Assembly (NCBI GenBank): GCA_007859745.1
Contig: SMLU01000001.1
Coordinates: forward strand, 1,302,001-1,366,000
DNA from: Phycisphaerae bacterium RAS1
Lineage (GTDB): Bacteria; Planctomycetota; Phycisphaerae; UBA1845; Fen-1342
Direction of reading: 5' to 3'
DNA length: 64,000 bases
In this document: piece after piece, positions 18,923 through 27,796 of the stretch
How the letters are laid out: each line of letters begins with the position of its first letter
How positions within the stretch are numbered: the first letter of the stretch is position 1
The notes under the pieces: model-generated
Database searches by the model: none
The model's input: the letters and a program-made list of their open reading frames with translations, nothing else
What the model was told of the DNA's origin: nothing
Position numbers and translations under genes: made by a program

Positions 18923-21640
18923 ATGCAGAGAGCAATCGTCGGTATGACGGGATTGCTGTGCCTGTGTAGCGCTGTATTCGCAGACGCTCCGCAGACCACA
19001 CCCCCGAGGTCTTCCAACCCCAACACAGGCAGTGAAGTCAAGAAAGCCGCTCCCGCTGACCGTGATGTCACGCAGGACGGCATGATCCAGGACGAAGATG
19101 GCGGAATCGCCGGCGGCGCCGGCGAGCTGTGCACCTCGGCCGTGCCGATCGCGTGCGGCGGTTCGTCCACGGTCGATCTGCGCACCTTCAACCAGACTGG
19201 TGACACCGGCCACCCCTGCCACAATGGCGGCGCGGGCGGCGGCACCAACACGGCGTGGTGGTCGTTTGTTCCGCCAGCCGGCACTACTACCGTTCGCATC
19301 TATAACTGCGACCACGTTGGCCTTCCGGCCGACACCGCCATCTCGATCTGGTCAGGCACCTGCGCCGCGCTGACGAACGTCGGCTGCAGCGACGACAGCT
19401 GCGGCACGGGCGATGGCTACATGTCGGAAGTGTGCGTCGCCGGGCTGGTCCCGGGCCAGACGTACTTCATCAACATGAGCGCCTGGCAGATTTCGGACGC
19501 CGGCATCTACACGATCAGAGTGGAGTGCCCGTGCGCGCTGTTCCTGCAGGGCGCGTGCTGCGCGATCGATGGGTCGAGCTGCGCCGACGGTGTTACCGGC
19601 GTCGCTTGCGCTCAGGCCGGCAACATCTTCCAGGGCGCCGGCACGACGTGCGCGTCGGTGACCTGCCCCGTGTTCTGCGACCCGACCAAGATTCCGGAAG
19701 GCGAGCCCTTCTGCAGCGATCCGGACGTGACCAACTCCGGTTGCAACGACCTCTCGCTGCTGGCCTTCTCGCCGATCAACTGCGGCGATCGCATTTGCGG
19801 CGATTACTTCGCCAACGGTGCGCTGCGCGATACCGACTGGTATGAAGTCAACCTGTCTGATCCGGCGACGTACCTCACCTGGACGCTGCTCGGCACCCAC
19901 GGAATGCTGGGGTTCATCATCGCACCCGGACCGGACCCCCTTGATCCCTGCACGGGCAATGCGATCCTGGTCTCGGATGCCCAGCCTGCGGGCACCCCGG
20001 TGACGATCTCCGCTTGCGTCGGTCCTGGCATCACCTGGTTGTGGGCCGGCAACCCGAGCTTCTCGGGCGTGCCTTGTGTCGGTCGCTACAACGCAGAGTT
20101 GCTCTGCGACGTGTGCCCGATCGGCGCCTGCTGCCTGACGTCGACCTGCCAGGATGGCCTGGACGCGGCCGGTTGCGCCGCTGCCGGCGGTATCTACCAG
20201 GGCGACGGCGCGCTGTGCGCGAACGTCGACTGCGTGGGCGCCTGCTGCCTGGCTGACGGAAGCTGCTCCAACCTGAATGAGCCGGCTTGCACGGCTGCCA
20301 ATGGCGTGTTCAACGGCCAGGGCACCCGCTGCGGCGATGCGTTCATCTTCTGCAACGGCGCTTGCTGCGCCTGCCCGGCGGCCTGCACGGTCACCAGCCA
20401 GCAGAACTGCCAAGCCGCTGGCGGCTTCTTCCAGGGCAACGGCAGCACCTGCGTGGACGTGAACAACTGCGCTGCGACGAGCATCGTCGAGACGGTTTGC
20501 ACGCCCGGCACGGACAACTTCAACGGCGGTTGCAACAGCACGCCGAACATCTTCTCCGCCATCACCTGCGGCCAGACGATCTGCGCCGGTTCGGCCAACC
20601 CCTCGGGCGCCGGTCCGCGCGACACCGACTGGTATCGCTTTGACCTGACGCAGACCTCGCGCGTCAAGTGGCGCGTGGTCGGCACGTCGGCGATGCAGGC
20701 CAACATCCTGTCGATGAGCGCGGGCGGCGCCTGCCCGGTCGTCGGCAACCTGATCGCTGAGATCAGCAGCGGTGCGTTTGTTTCGGTCGAGATCGAAATC
20801 ACGCTCCCGCCGGGCAACTACGTCGCGTTCGCCGGTGTTCCGCTCACGGCTCCTCCGGGAGTTCCGTGCCAGAACACCTACCGCGGCGAGCTGCTGTGCT
20901 GCCCGCTTCCGAACGACTGCACGGGTGGCACGCTTGAGGGCGAGGCCAACTGCGGCGGCGCCGGCGGCGGCGGCGGCAGCGACACCACCAACGGTGGCTG
21001 CAACATCACGCCCGCGCTGTTCACGACGATCGGCTGCGATCAGAAGATCTGCGGCACGACCGCCATTGACACGACGCTGCGTGACACCGACTGGTACAGC
21101 TACACCAACCCGGGTTCGGCTCCGTTCGACGTGTGCTTCAGCGCGACTTCTTCCAAGATCGTCACGCTGATCCGCGCCCCGGCCGCCTGCCCGATTCCGG
21201 ACGGCGCCTTCGGCGTGTCGTTCCTGTTCGACCCGTGCGATCCGGATTGCATCACGATCACTCCGGCCGGTCCGGGTGAGCAGTGGATCATCATCGTGGT
21301 GAATCCGTTCAACACCGCGGGCGAAGGTGAATACGCCGCGGTTCCGTGCGGTTCGGACGAAGGCGAGTACTCGCTCGAAGTCAACGGCACGTGCGCTCCG
21401 CCGTGCGTGTGCGGTGACTCGAACTGCGACGGTGTCGTGAACATTCTCGACATCAACTTCTTCGTCGCGGCGGTCCAGGGCCAGGCGGCCTGGACGGCGC
21501 TGCACGGCGGTTCGCCGACGTGCTCCTACTGCTGCTCGAATGACACGAACGGCGACGGTGTTGTCAACATTCTTGACATCAACTCGTTCGTCGCGGCGGT
21601 CAGCAGCGGCGGCTGCACCAACTCGACCATGTGCCCGTAA
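18923..21640 (+). CDS. Large secreted Cys-rich protein with dockerin-like C-terminus
   Basis: 905 residues from ATG 18923 (strong AGGAGAGG upstream). Signal peptide MQRAIVGMTGLLCLCSAVFA. Three copies of a beta-rich module carry NGGCN-like, CGQTIC-like and RDTDWY signatures (near 255-400, 520-675 and 690-840). Between them are small Cys-rich repeats of the form GACC-x-DG-x-C...C-x-A-x-G-G-x-(F/Y)-Q-G-x-G-x-x-C. The last 75 residues hold two calcium-binding dockerin-like motifs (DSNCDGVVNILDINFFVAAV and a second NGDGVVNILDIN). Very likely an exported cell-surface protein. Base use differs: strongly biased to GGC/ACC/AAC/GTC codons, suggesting high expression. Confidence 0.88.
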   Translation: MQRAIVGMTGLLCLCSAVFADAPQTTPPRSSNPNTGSEVKKAAPADRDVTQDGMIQDEDGGIAGGAGELCTSAVPIACGGSSTVDLRTFNQTGDTGHPCHNGGAGGGTNTAWWSFVPPAGTTTVRIYNCDHVGLPADTAISIWSGTCAALTNVGCSDDSCGTGDGYMSEVCVAGLVPGQTYFINMSAWQISDAGIYTIRVECPCALFLQGACCAIDGSSCADGVTGVACAQAGNIFQGAGTTCASVTCPVFCDPTKIPEGEPFCSDPDVTNSGCNDLSLLAFSPINCGDRICGDYFANGALRDTDWYEVNLSDPATYLTWTLLGTHGMLGFIIAPGPDPLDPCTGNAILVSDAQPAGTPVTISACVGPGITWLWAGNPSFSGVPCVGRYNAELLCDVCPIGACCLTSTCQDGLDAAGCAAAGGIYQGDGALCANVDCVGACCLADGSCSNLNEPACTAANGVFNGQGTRCGDAFIFCNGACCACPAACTVTSQQNCQAAGGFFQGNGSTCVDVNNCAATSIVETVCTPGTDNFNGGCNSTPNIFSAITCGQTICAGSANPSGAGPRDTDWYRFDLTQTSRVKWRVVGTSAMQANILSMSAGGACPVVGNLIAEISSGAFVSVEIEITLPPGNYVAFAGVPLTAPPGVPCQNTYRGELLCCPLPNDCTGGTLEGEANCGGAGGGGGSDTTNGGCNITPALFTTIGCDQKICGTTAIDTTLRDTDWYSYTNPGSAPFDVCFSATSSKIVTLIRAPAACPIPDGAFGVSFLFDPCDPDCITITPAGPGEQWIIIVVNPFNTAGEGEYAAVPCGSDEGEYSLEVNGTCAPPCVCGDSNCDGVVNILDINFFVAAVQGQAAWTALHGGSPTCSYCCSNDTNGDGVVNILDINSFVAAVSSGGCTNSTMCP

Positions 21641-21783
21641 TTGAACAATCCTCCGGTCGGCGGGCGATGGCTTCGGCCTTCGCCCCGCCGCTCCGGCGGT
21701 GAGTTTGATCACGAGCCCGTTCTGATTGAAACACCCGGCTTCGTCGTCCATCCGGACGCCGAGGCCGGGTTGCTTATTTGGCC

Positions 21784-22281
21784 ATGGCTCAGCCGCCGGA
21801 AACGCCGCCGACCCGCGTCGCCTGTGACGCCATGTGCGGCGGGCTGGCGCGCTGGCTGCGGATCCTGGGCATCGACGCCAGCTTCACCGCCGGGATCACC
21901 GACGACGATTGCGTGGCCGGCGCGCTGGCCGACGGGCGGGTCCTCGTTTCGTCGGATACACGGCTGTTTGAGCGGCGCGTGCTGCGCGGCGGCGCCCTGC
22001 GCGGGCTGCTGCTCCCCGTCGGCCTGCGCCTGCCGGATCAGGTCGAGTTCGTCTTTGGCCGGCTCAGGCTGCGGCCGGGAGCGCCGCGATGCAGCGCCTG
22101 CAACGGGCAGCTCGACGCCGCTACGCGGAGTGACGTGGCGGACGTGGTGCCGGCGCGGACGCTTATCTGGATTGCGGAGTACTTTCGCTGTCGCCGCTGC
22201 GGACGGGTTTTCTGGGAGGGGACGCATTGGCGGCGCATCCGCGAGATGAAGGCGCGGGTGGGCGCCGGGGGAACCGAATAG
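21784..22281 (+). CDS. Mut7-C RNase-domain protein with zinc ribbon
   Basis: About 165 residues. The N-terminal part has the PIN-like Mut7-C fold: CDAMCGGLARWLRILGIDAS with an early Asp, then DDDCVAGALADGRVLVSSDT. The C-terminal part is a zinc ribbon, CSACN and CRRCGRVFW. Members are predicted RNases of unknown target. I start at ATG 21784; a TTG two codons earlier is an alternative. Lies 140 bp after the dockerin gene. Confidence 0.85.
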   Translation: MAQPPETPPTRVACDAMCGGLARWLRILGIDASFTAGITDDDCVAGALADGRVLVSSDTRLFERRVLRGGALRGLLLPVGLRLPDQVEFVFGRLRLRPGAPRCSACNGQLDAATRSDVADVVPARTLIWIAEYFRCRRCGRVFWEGTHWRRIREMKARVGAGGTE

Positions 22282-22368
22282 AGCTCGTAGTGCGTTGAAA
22301 AGGGCCGACTGACGCGTGACTATCCGAACCCGCGGGCGTGTCTGTCCGAACCCGGGGGGTGTGTCTGT

Positions 22369-22466
22369 CCGAACCCGCCGCGCCAAGCGGCGGGTTGACA
22401 ATCGTTGGCGATCGCGGTCACACGAGCCGGGGACGTCAACCCGCCGCTTGGCGCGGCGGGTTCGGA
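22369..22466. repeat. Family B palindromic repeat, copy 3
   Basis: 98 bp, arms CCGAACCCGCCGCGCCAAGC and CTTGGCGCGGCGGGTTCGGA essentially perfect. Preceded at 22323-22360 by two truncated left ends (each reading TCCGAACCCG), as if the end had been copied several times. Lies between convergent genes. Confidence 0.9.
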
Positions 22467-22560
22467 AAAAGGCCGCGTTCGGTGGGTCCCCAAAAAAGAA
22501 AGGGACCACACGCGTTCACCGCCCCGGAGAAATCACGCCGTTGCACTGGGTGGAGCGGTA

Positions 22561-23457
22561 TCATCGCGGCGTGGAAGCGAATCCGATGACGCCGGATTCT
22601 CCGGAAACCAGACAACCCGAGCGCCCCGACCGGCCATTGCCCGAGGCCCATGCGTCGCGGACGGCGCGTTCATCGAGCAGCTCCGCAACCAGGGCGTCAA
22701 TCTGCTCGCGCGAAGCGGCGCCGTCGGACGCCGGTCCGCCGGCGGCTCCGTCGGCCGGGTCCCGCAGGCGCAGCGCCGGCGTGATGAGCTCGATGGCGCT
22801 AATCTCCAACTCCTGAATCGCAATCGACACGAGCCGGTTGATCAGCGTCGTCGCCGGCGGATCGCCGACGCGCTCGGCCAGCGCCCCAAGATCGCGGCAG
22901 GTCTCGATCGCCTCGGCGTGAACGCCGGAGTCGAACTGGTGTATCGCCGCGATGCGCAGGAACTTGGCCAACCGCCGCGCCTGCGACAATTGCGGTAAGA
23001 GCATGTTCATCGCCGGGCGGCGGAAGCGGACGCCCCAATCAGAATCCGGGAGCGCTCGCGCCGCCCGTGCACTTCGCAGGACGGCGGCGTTCGCGTTCAG
23101 CAGCGCCGCCACCGCATCGCCGTGCTCACGAGCGAGCTGGGCGTCGTCGAGCAGTTCTTCCGTCCGCGGCGACACGTTCGTGAGGAGCGACAGACTGCGA
23201 ATCGCCGCCTGGTATTGGGCGGCGGCGTTCTGGTCGTCCGGTAAACGGACCTTGCGATTGAAATCGTCAAGGTCGATCGGTTCGCCGGCGGTCCGCAGCC
23301 GCGCCAGCTCGGCGGTCAGCCGGCGGCCGGCCTCCCAGCCCCACCAGGCGCGCACCAGCGCCAGGCCTGCGATGCCCGCGAGAAACGCCAACGCCATACG
23401 ACGGCGCGTTCTCCGGCGTCTGTTTTCGAGCGCGATCTCGGAGTCGATGGTCGGCAT
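22561..23457 (-). CDS. Membrane-anchored hypothetical protein
   Basis: 298 residues. Basic N-terminus (ENRRRRTRRR), one membrane segment (MALAFLAGIAGLALVRAWWG) and a long helical soluble domain, probably periplasmic. No family recognised. The helical region with ENRxR-type and ALxxR-type repeats could be a TPR-like scaffold. The gene ends next to a family B palindrome. Confidence 0.6.
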   Translation of the reverse strand: MPTIDSEIALENRRRRTRRRMALAFLAGIAGLALVRAWWGWEAGRRLTAELARLRTAGEPIDLDDFNRKVRLPDDQNAAAQYQAAIRSLSLLTNVSPRTEELLDDAQLAREHGDAVAALLNANAAVLRSARAARALPDSDWGVRFRRPAMNMLLPQLSQARRLAKFLRIAAIHQFDSGVHAEAIETCRDLGALAERVGDPPATTLINRLVSIAIQELEISAIELITPALRLRDPADGAAGGPASDGAASREQIDALVAELLDERAVRDAWASGNGRSGRSGCLVSGESGVIGFASTPR

Positions 23458-23510
23458 CGCGGCATTGTCGTCACGAAGGGGTCAGTTCGAAACGGCGCCG
23501 GGCGGCATTC

Positions 23511-23534
23511 CGCTTGCTCACGCGCGCGGCTCGG
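23511..23534. repeat. Solo half of a family A repeat
   Basis: CTTGCTCACGCGCGCGGCTC is the right arm of family A without its left arm. It stands in the leader of the 43-residue gene. Confidence 0.6.
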
Positions 23535-23592
23535 ATTGCAGGCGGGTTCTGGGAAAGCCTCTACAATCTCCGCAGACCTTCAGGAGTTCGAC

Positions 23593-23724
23593 ATGCGAAG
23601 CCAGGCCTGGAAGCGAATCGTGCTCACTACCGCGGTCGCCGGTGGGTGTCTGTTTCAGGGAACGTGCGATCTCGTGAGCCAGACGATCGGGCTGGCGCTG
23701 CAGATTGTCGGCGTGTGGGTTTGA
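23593..23724 (+). CDS. Small exported protein of 43 residues
   Basis: Starts at ATG 23593 with CAGGAG six bases upstream, a good ribosome site. Basic N-terminus (MRSQAWKR), then a hydrophobic run ending AVAGGCLFQGTCD. The Cys after Ala-Gly-Gly resembles a lipoprotein box; a second Cys follows four residues on. Then a hydrophobic tail IGLALQIVGVWV. Reads like a tiny lipoprotein or membrane peptide. It is too short for confident recognition. The ribosome site and signal-like start support it. Confidence 0.5.
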   Translation: MRSQAWKRIVLTTAVAGGCLFQGTCDLVSQTIGLALQIVGVWV

Positions 23725-23726
23725 AG

Positions 23727-23813
23727 TGTGGCAAGTGAAAAGTGACAGGTGAAACGTGAAAGGTGACACGCAACCGGCGTGGCTGTGTCACCTTGCCCCT
23801 GTCACCTGTCACG
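23727..23813. repeat. Inverted array of a gtgaaa/gtgaca word between convergent genes
   Basis: Left side reads AAGTGACAGGTGAAACGTG, right side CTGTCACCTGTCACGTC. Long imperfect hairpin separating the 43-residue gene from the haloperoxidase gene on the other strand. Built like the agaagtcag array at 14.3 kb but from a different word. Confidence 0.8.
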
Positions 23814-23833
23814 TCTCTCGCGCCGCGCCCGGG

Positions 23834-25309
23834 CTACTTCACCGGCTGGAACATGTTCTCGAACACGTACGCCCCTACGTGGTTGCCCATGGCGATGCCT
23901 TCGGTCTTGTCGAAGGACCAGTGGATTCCCAGGTAGATTCGGCTCTGGCCGTTTTCCTCTTCGGCCTGCGAGAACGACGCGAAGCTGCGCGGCTTGAGCG
24001 GGCGTGCGTTTCCTTCGTTGTCCTCGGTTACGCCGTTGAACTCGTCTGAGACGAACGTAAACGCAATGTCGTCGGTCCCGTAGAACTCGCGCAACGTCTC
24101 GAACAGCGCCCCGCCGAAGCCGGCGTGGCCGGACGGGTAGGCCGGGAAGGGGGGCGTGAAGTTGTTGGCCGACAGGTTGCTGGCCGGCGCGCCGAGCGGC
24201 GTAAAGGTCGGGTCGCCGACGGTGGCGTCGTTGCCGTCACCAAGACCGGTGGGGCCGGTGCCCGCGTCGGATTCGCGAATGCCGGTGACCGGCCGCCAGA
24301 ATTCGTAGTAGTACTTGGATTCCCAAATCGCGATGCCCGCGTCCGCCATGGCGACGTTGATCAGCGCCAGCAGCCGCGCGATCTCGACGACGTCTGATCC
24401 CTGCTTCTCGGCGATCTGCGTCGCGATCTGGTTGTACAGCCGCGGCGGGGCGCAGAGGCTCGGCGTGCCGTCATAGGCCCAGTAAATGCCGATCTCGGTT
24501 TGCTCTGCAGTTCTCTCGGTGGGCGTAGTGACGCCGTCGCCGCCGAGGCGCTGGACCTCGTCGTACGCCGCGGCGTACTCGGCGCTGTCCATCGCGGGTG
24601 GCGCCGGGCAGCGGAACTGCGCCTGCGTGCCCATCATGAACGGGCGGACGTGCTTCCAATCGGGGCCGAGCGGCCGCTGGCCCGGGTTCATGGGGTCGAC
24701 ACGCCAATGGCCGGGGTCATCGCTGAAATCATAGACGTCCGGAATGTCCGAGCCGTCGTTTTCGCGCATGGCGAGAATGGCGACTGAGGCGGCCTTTCCG
24801 AGCGCGATTCCATCGGTCTTGGCGTCGCCGCTCGGGATGCCGGCCAGGAACTGCTCCAACTCCTGATCCAGGCGAGGAGCGTGCGACGGGAACTGCGAAA
24901 CGAGCGTGTCATGCGCCGCCTGGGCGATAGCCGCGGGCATGGACGTGTCCTTCGACGCGGGCGGCAGGCCGATGTAACTCTCGTAGCCGCCGGCGATGGC
25001 ATTGACCACCTCGAACATGGCGATATGGACGATCGCCATGGACCGGCTGGCGCGCACCGGGCCGAGCTGATGGCCGAATTCGCGGTTCTCGCCGGGTTGC
25101 AACGCAGTGTGATCCAGGCCGGACGTGTCCACCGCCGTCCGGTTCCACGTGAGGATCCAGCTCTTGGCGGCCGCGTCCTTGGTCTGATCCACGGCCGGCG
25201 TGCCGTTGTCGTTGGCGTTATTGTCGTTGGTATTGTTGGCGGGGAAGTTGGGGCAGCCGGCGACAGCAAGTAGCACGCAGGCAAAAAGCAGACGAGATCG
25301 GGCAAGCAT
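23834..25309 (-). CDS. Vanadium-dependent haloperoxidase-like lipoprotein (PAP2 superfamily)
   Basis: About 490 residues. Lipoprotein signal (MLARSRLLFACVLLAVAGC), then an Asn/Asp-rich linker. The vanadate/phosphate-binding residues appear in order: KYYYEFWRPVTGIR (Lys and Arg), PPFPAYPSGHAGFGG (catalytic SGH) and SRIYLGIHWSFDKTEG (Arg and His). This is the vanadium haloperoxidase/PAP2 pattern. It could oxidise halides or act as a phosphatase; specificity cannot be told. Start placed at ATG 25309 rather than an ATG at 25351, because the signal peptide starts there. Divergent from the TPR gene 77 bp away. Confidence 0.88.
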   Translation of the reverse strand: MLARSRLLFACVLLAVAGCPNFPANNTNDNNANDNGTPAVDQTKDAAAKSWILTWNRTAVDTSGLDHTALQPGENREFGHQLGPVRASRSMAIVHIAMFEVVNAIAGGYESYIGLPPASKDTSMPAAIAQAAHDTLVSQFPSHAPRLDQELEQFLAGIPSGDAKTDGIALGKAASVAILAMRENDGSDIPDVYDFSDDPGHWRVDPMNPGQRPLGPDWKHVRPFMMGTQAQFRCPAPPAMDSAEYAAAYDEVQRLGGDGVTTPTERTAEQTEIGIYWAYDGTPSLCAPPRLYNQIATQIAEKQGSDVVEIARLLALINVAMADAGIAIWESKYYYEFWRPVTGIRESDAGTGPTGLGDGNDATVGDPTFTPLGAPASNLSANNFTPPFPAYPSGHAGFGGALFETLREFYGTDDIAFTFVSDEFNGVTEDNEGNARPLKPRSFASFSQAEEENGQSRIYLGIHWSFDKTEGIAMGNHVGAYVFENMFQPVK

Positions 25310-25385
25310 GAGCAGGTTACTCCCAGGCAGCGGATTCTCACCGCTGGCCAAGAACTAGTACCACGAGAGCGCAGACGAAGATTTC

Positions 25386-27683
25386 GTGTCCTATTTTCCG
25401 CACACCCCCGGCCCCTTGTCCAGTACAATCTTGGCAGATCGCTCAATTTCGCTTCGCCCGATTCGCCTCGGGAATCCACTTGTGCCCAGGTCCTCTAATA
25501 AGCAGCCCGGGACACGCGCGCGCATCGCACTCGACAGCACCGATTCGGCGCCGCGCCACCCGTTCGGAGGCGCGAGCCTGGTCTGCTTGTCGATCGCAAT
25601 TGCGGTGGTCGTGCTCCTCGCCTTCTTTCCCAGTCTGAGCAACGGGTTTAATTTCGACGACGACGAGAACCTGGAGCGCAACCCGGCCTACCGCGGGTTG
25701 CGCTTGTCGAACTTGCAGTGGATGTTCACGACGTTTCACATGGGGCACTACCAGCCGCTCTCATGGGTGACGCTGGCTCTGGACTATCAGATGTGGGGGA
25801 TGAACCCGCGCGGCTATCACGCTACCAATCTGCTGCTGCACTCGGCCAACGCCGTACTGGTGTTCTGGCTGGCGCTGCGGCTGCTGGCGCCGAGTGAGCC
25901 GGCTGGAAGCCGGTTGAAACATCCCACCGGCTGGAAGCCGATACCACAGGATTTGAAGCCGGTATCACGGGGATGGAGGGCGGGCCCGCCGGACTGGCGG
26001 CGCGTTTCGGCGGCCGGGCTTGCGGCGCTTCTGTTCGCACTGCATCCGCTGCGGGTGGAATCCGTGACGTGGATCACCGAGCGGCGCGACGTGCTCAGTT
26101 CGTTCTTTCTGCTCGCGACCCTGCTGGTTTACCTGCGTGCGGTCGAGCCGCGGCAGACGCGCACCGGCCTGCTTATGGCGACCGCGTTGGTGCTGTACAC
26201 GCTGTCGCTGCTCTCGCGCGCGATGGGAATGACGCTTCCGGCGATTCTGCTGCTGCTCGATTGGCATCCGCTTCGACGGATCGGCGGCGCGGCGGGGTTT
26301 GCGTCGCCTGCCGCGCGGCGCGTGTACCTGGAGAAGCTGCCGTTTCTTCTGCCCGCAATCGCAGCCGCCATTATTGCACCGATCGCCCAGGCGCAGACCG
26401 GGGCGGCGGTTTCGATGGAGTCGCATTCGGTCCCGTCGCGCGTGCTTCAGGCGTGCTACGGCTTGTTCTTCTACCTGTGGGCGACGATCTGGCCGGTCGG
26501 GCTTTCGCCGCTTTACGAGCTGGTGCGCGTGCCCGGACAACTGCCCGCGCACCACATCGCCGCCGCTCTCTTTGTGGTCGCGGCCGGCGCCGGCATTGCG
26601 TGGCTGGGGCGTCGCCGACCGGCGATTGCGGTCGCCGCGCTGGTCTACGCGGTGCTGCTGGGGCCGGTGCTGGGGTTGGCGCAGAGCGGCAAACAGGAGG
26701 TGGCCGATCGGTACAGCTACCTGCCGGCGATATCCCTTTCGATTCTGGCCACGTCGGCGCTCCGGGCCGGGGCCAGGTCCGCACTCGAGAGACCCGCGAC
26801 GTGGGTGGCTGCGGGCGTTGTGCTGTCCGCTTGCAGCGCGCTCACCTGGCGCCAAACGCAGGTGTGGCGTGACGGCGAAACGCTCTGGCGGCACGCGGTG
26901 CGCTGCCAGCCGGACTCGCCCACGGCGCACCAGTTTCTTGGAGTGTCGCTCGCGCGCCTCGGGCGGCATGGCGAAGCGCTGGGCAGCTTTCAGAGGGCGC
27001 TGGAGATCGCCCCGAATCATCGCGGGGCCGCGGTCGGGCTGGCCAAATCGCTGAGCGAGAGCGGGCGCTGGGAACCGGCCGAAGCGGCCTGGCGGCGGGC
27101 CGTCGAACTGCGGCCGGGAGAGTGGGAACCGGTGCAGTACCTGGCCAACGCGTTGATGATGCGGGAGAAGCTGGAGGAAGCGGTGATTTTGTTCCGCCGC
27201 GCCGGAGAGCTCGATCCGCGTCAAAGCGCCACATGGCTGAACCTGTGCGCGACATTACTGCGCCTGGGGCGGGCGGAGGAGGCGGTCGCGGCGGCGACGC
27301 GCGCGACGCAGGTTTCGCCGGGAAGCGCCGACGGACCGTACAACCTCGGGAACGCGCTGGCGGCGGCCGGCCGGCTGGAGGAGGCGCTGGGTGCGTATCG
27401 TGCGGCGCAGGCTTTCAACCCGCAGTTGGTCGAAGCGCGCGTGAACTGCGGTTTCACGCTTGACCGGCTGGGCCGGACGAGTGAGGCCATCGACGTTTAT
27501 CGTGACGCTATTCGGACCGATGCGCGACGCGTTGAGCCGCGAATGAACCTGGCCGACCTGCTGCTGCGGCTGGGGCGGCGCGAGGAAGCGGTCGCCGAGC
27601 TCGAGGCCACGTTGAGGATCCGTCCCGATTTTGAGCCGGCCCGCACGGCGCTGGAAGCGCTTCGCGGCTCGGGGGGAGAATGA
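25386..27683 (+). CDS. Membrane GT-C-like protein with TPR repeats
   Basis: 765 residues. About ten membrane segments with the outer-loop motif FNFDDDENLERNPAYRGL near residue 95 (acidic cluster as in GT-C glycosyltransferases), FTTFHMGHYQPLSWVTLALD and NPRGYHATNLLLHSANAVL. The C-terminal third is TPR repeats (LGRHGEALGSFQRALEIAPN, LGNALAAAGRLEEALGAYRA). This is a frequent planctomycete type, probably a membrane sugar transferase or scaffold; specificity unknown. Start uncertain: GTG 25386 or GTG 25482, neither with a good ribosome site. A small palindrome-like insert lies at 25898-25968. Confidence 0.8.
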   Translation: MSYFPHTPGPLSSTILADRSISLRPIRLGNPLVPRSSNKQPGTRARIALDSTDSAPRHPFGGASLVCLSIAIAVVVLLAFFPSLSNGFNFDDDENLERNPAYRGLRLSNLQWMFTTFHMGHYQPLSWVTLALDYQMWGMNPRGYHATNLLLHSANAVLVFWLALRLLAPSEPAGSRLKHPTGWKPIPQDLKPVSRGWRAGPPDWRRVSAAGLAALLFALHPLRVESVTWITERRDVLSSFFLLATLLVYLRAVEPRQTRTGLLMATALVLYTLSLLSRAMGMTLPAILLLLDWHPLRRIGGAAGFASPAARRVYLEKLPFLLPAIAAAIIAPIAQAQTGAAVSMESHSVPSRVLQACYGLFFYLWATIWPVGLSPLYELVRVPGQLPAHHIAAALFVVAAGAGIAWLGRRRPAIAVAALVYAVLLGPVLGLAQSGKQEVADRYSYLPAISLSILATSALRAGARSALERPATWVAAGVVLSACSALTWRQTQVWRDGETLWRHAVRCQPDSPTAHQFLGVSLARLGRHGEALGSFQRALEIAPNHRGAAVGLAKSLSESGRWEPAEAAWRRAVELRPGEWEPVQYLANALMMREKLEEAVILFRRAGELDPRQSATWLNLCATLLRLGRAEEAVAAATRATQVSPGSADGPYNLGNALAAAGRLEEALGAYRAAQAFNPQLVEARVNCGFTLDRLGRTSEAIDVYRDAIRTDARRVEPRMNLADLLLRLGRREEAVAELEATLRIRPDFEPARTALEALRGSGGE
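25898..25968 (+). repeat. In-frame repeat insertion in the GT-C/TPR gene
   Basis: Two copies of CCGGCTGGAAGCCG plus a third diverged GATTTGAAGCCGGTAT, together encoding a Pro/Lys/Gly-rich loop between two membrane segments. The reading frame continues through. It resembles the in-frame inserts found in the kinase and restriction enzyme genes. Confidence 0.6.
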
Positions 27684-27707
27684 CATGAGGCTATCCCAAC
27701 TCTCCTT

Positions 27708-27769
27708 CCGAGCCGCGACCGTGAGGGAGCGGAGCCTTAAGAACCGCTTGCTTACGCGCGCGGCTCGGA
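27708..27769. repeat. Family A palindromic repeat, copy 3
   Basis: 62 bp, begins CCGAGCCGCGACCGTGAGGG. Located between the TPR gene and the zinc-ribbon membrane protein gene, which run in the same direction; the next ATG is 27 bp after it. Confidence 0.85.
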
Positions 27770-27796
27770 TCGAAGACAGGGTTCTAGGATAGCCTC

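Noticed and set aside
14273-23813. Short repeated words as a CRISPR array
   Set aside because: Repeats are contiguous and inverted, with no spacers of constant length, and no cas gene is present.
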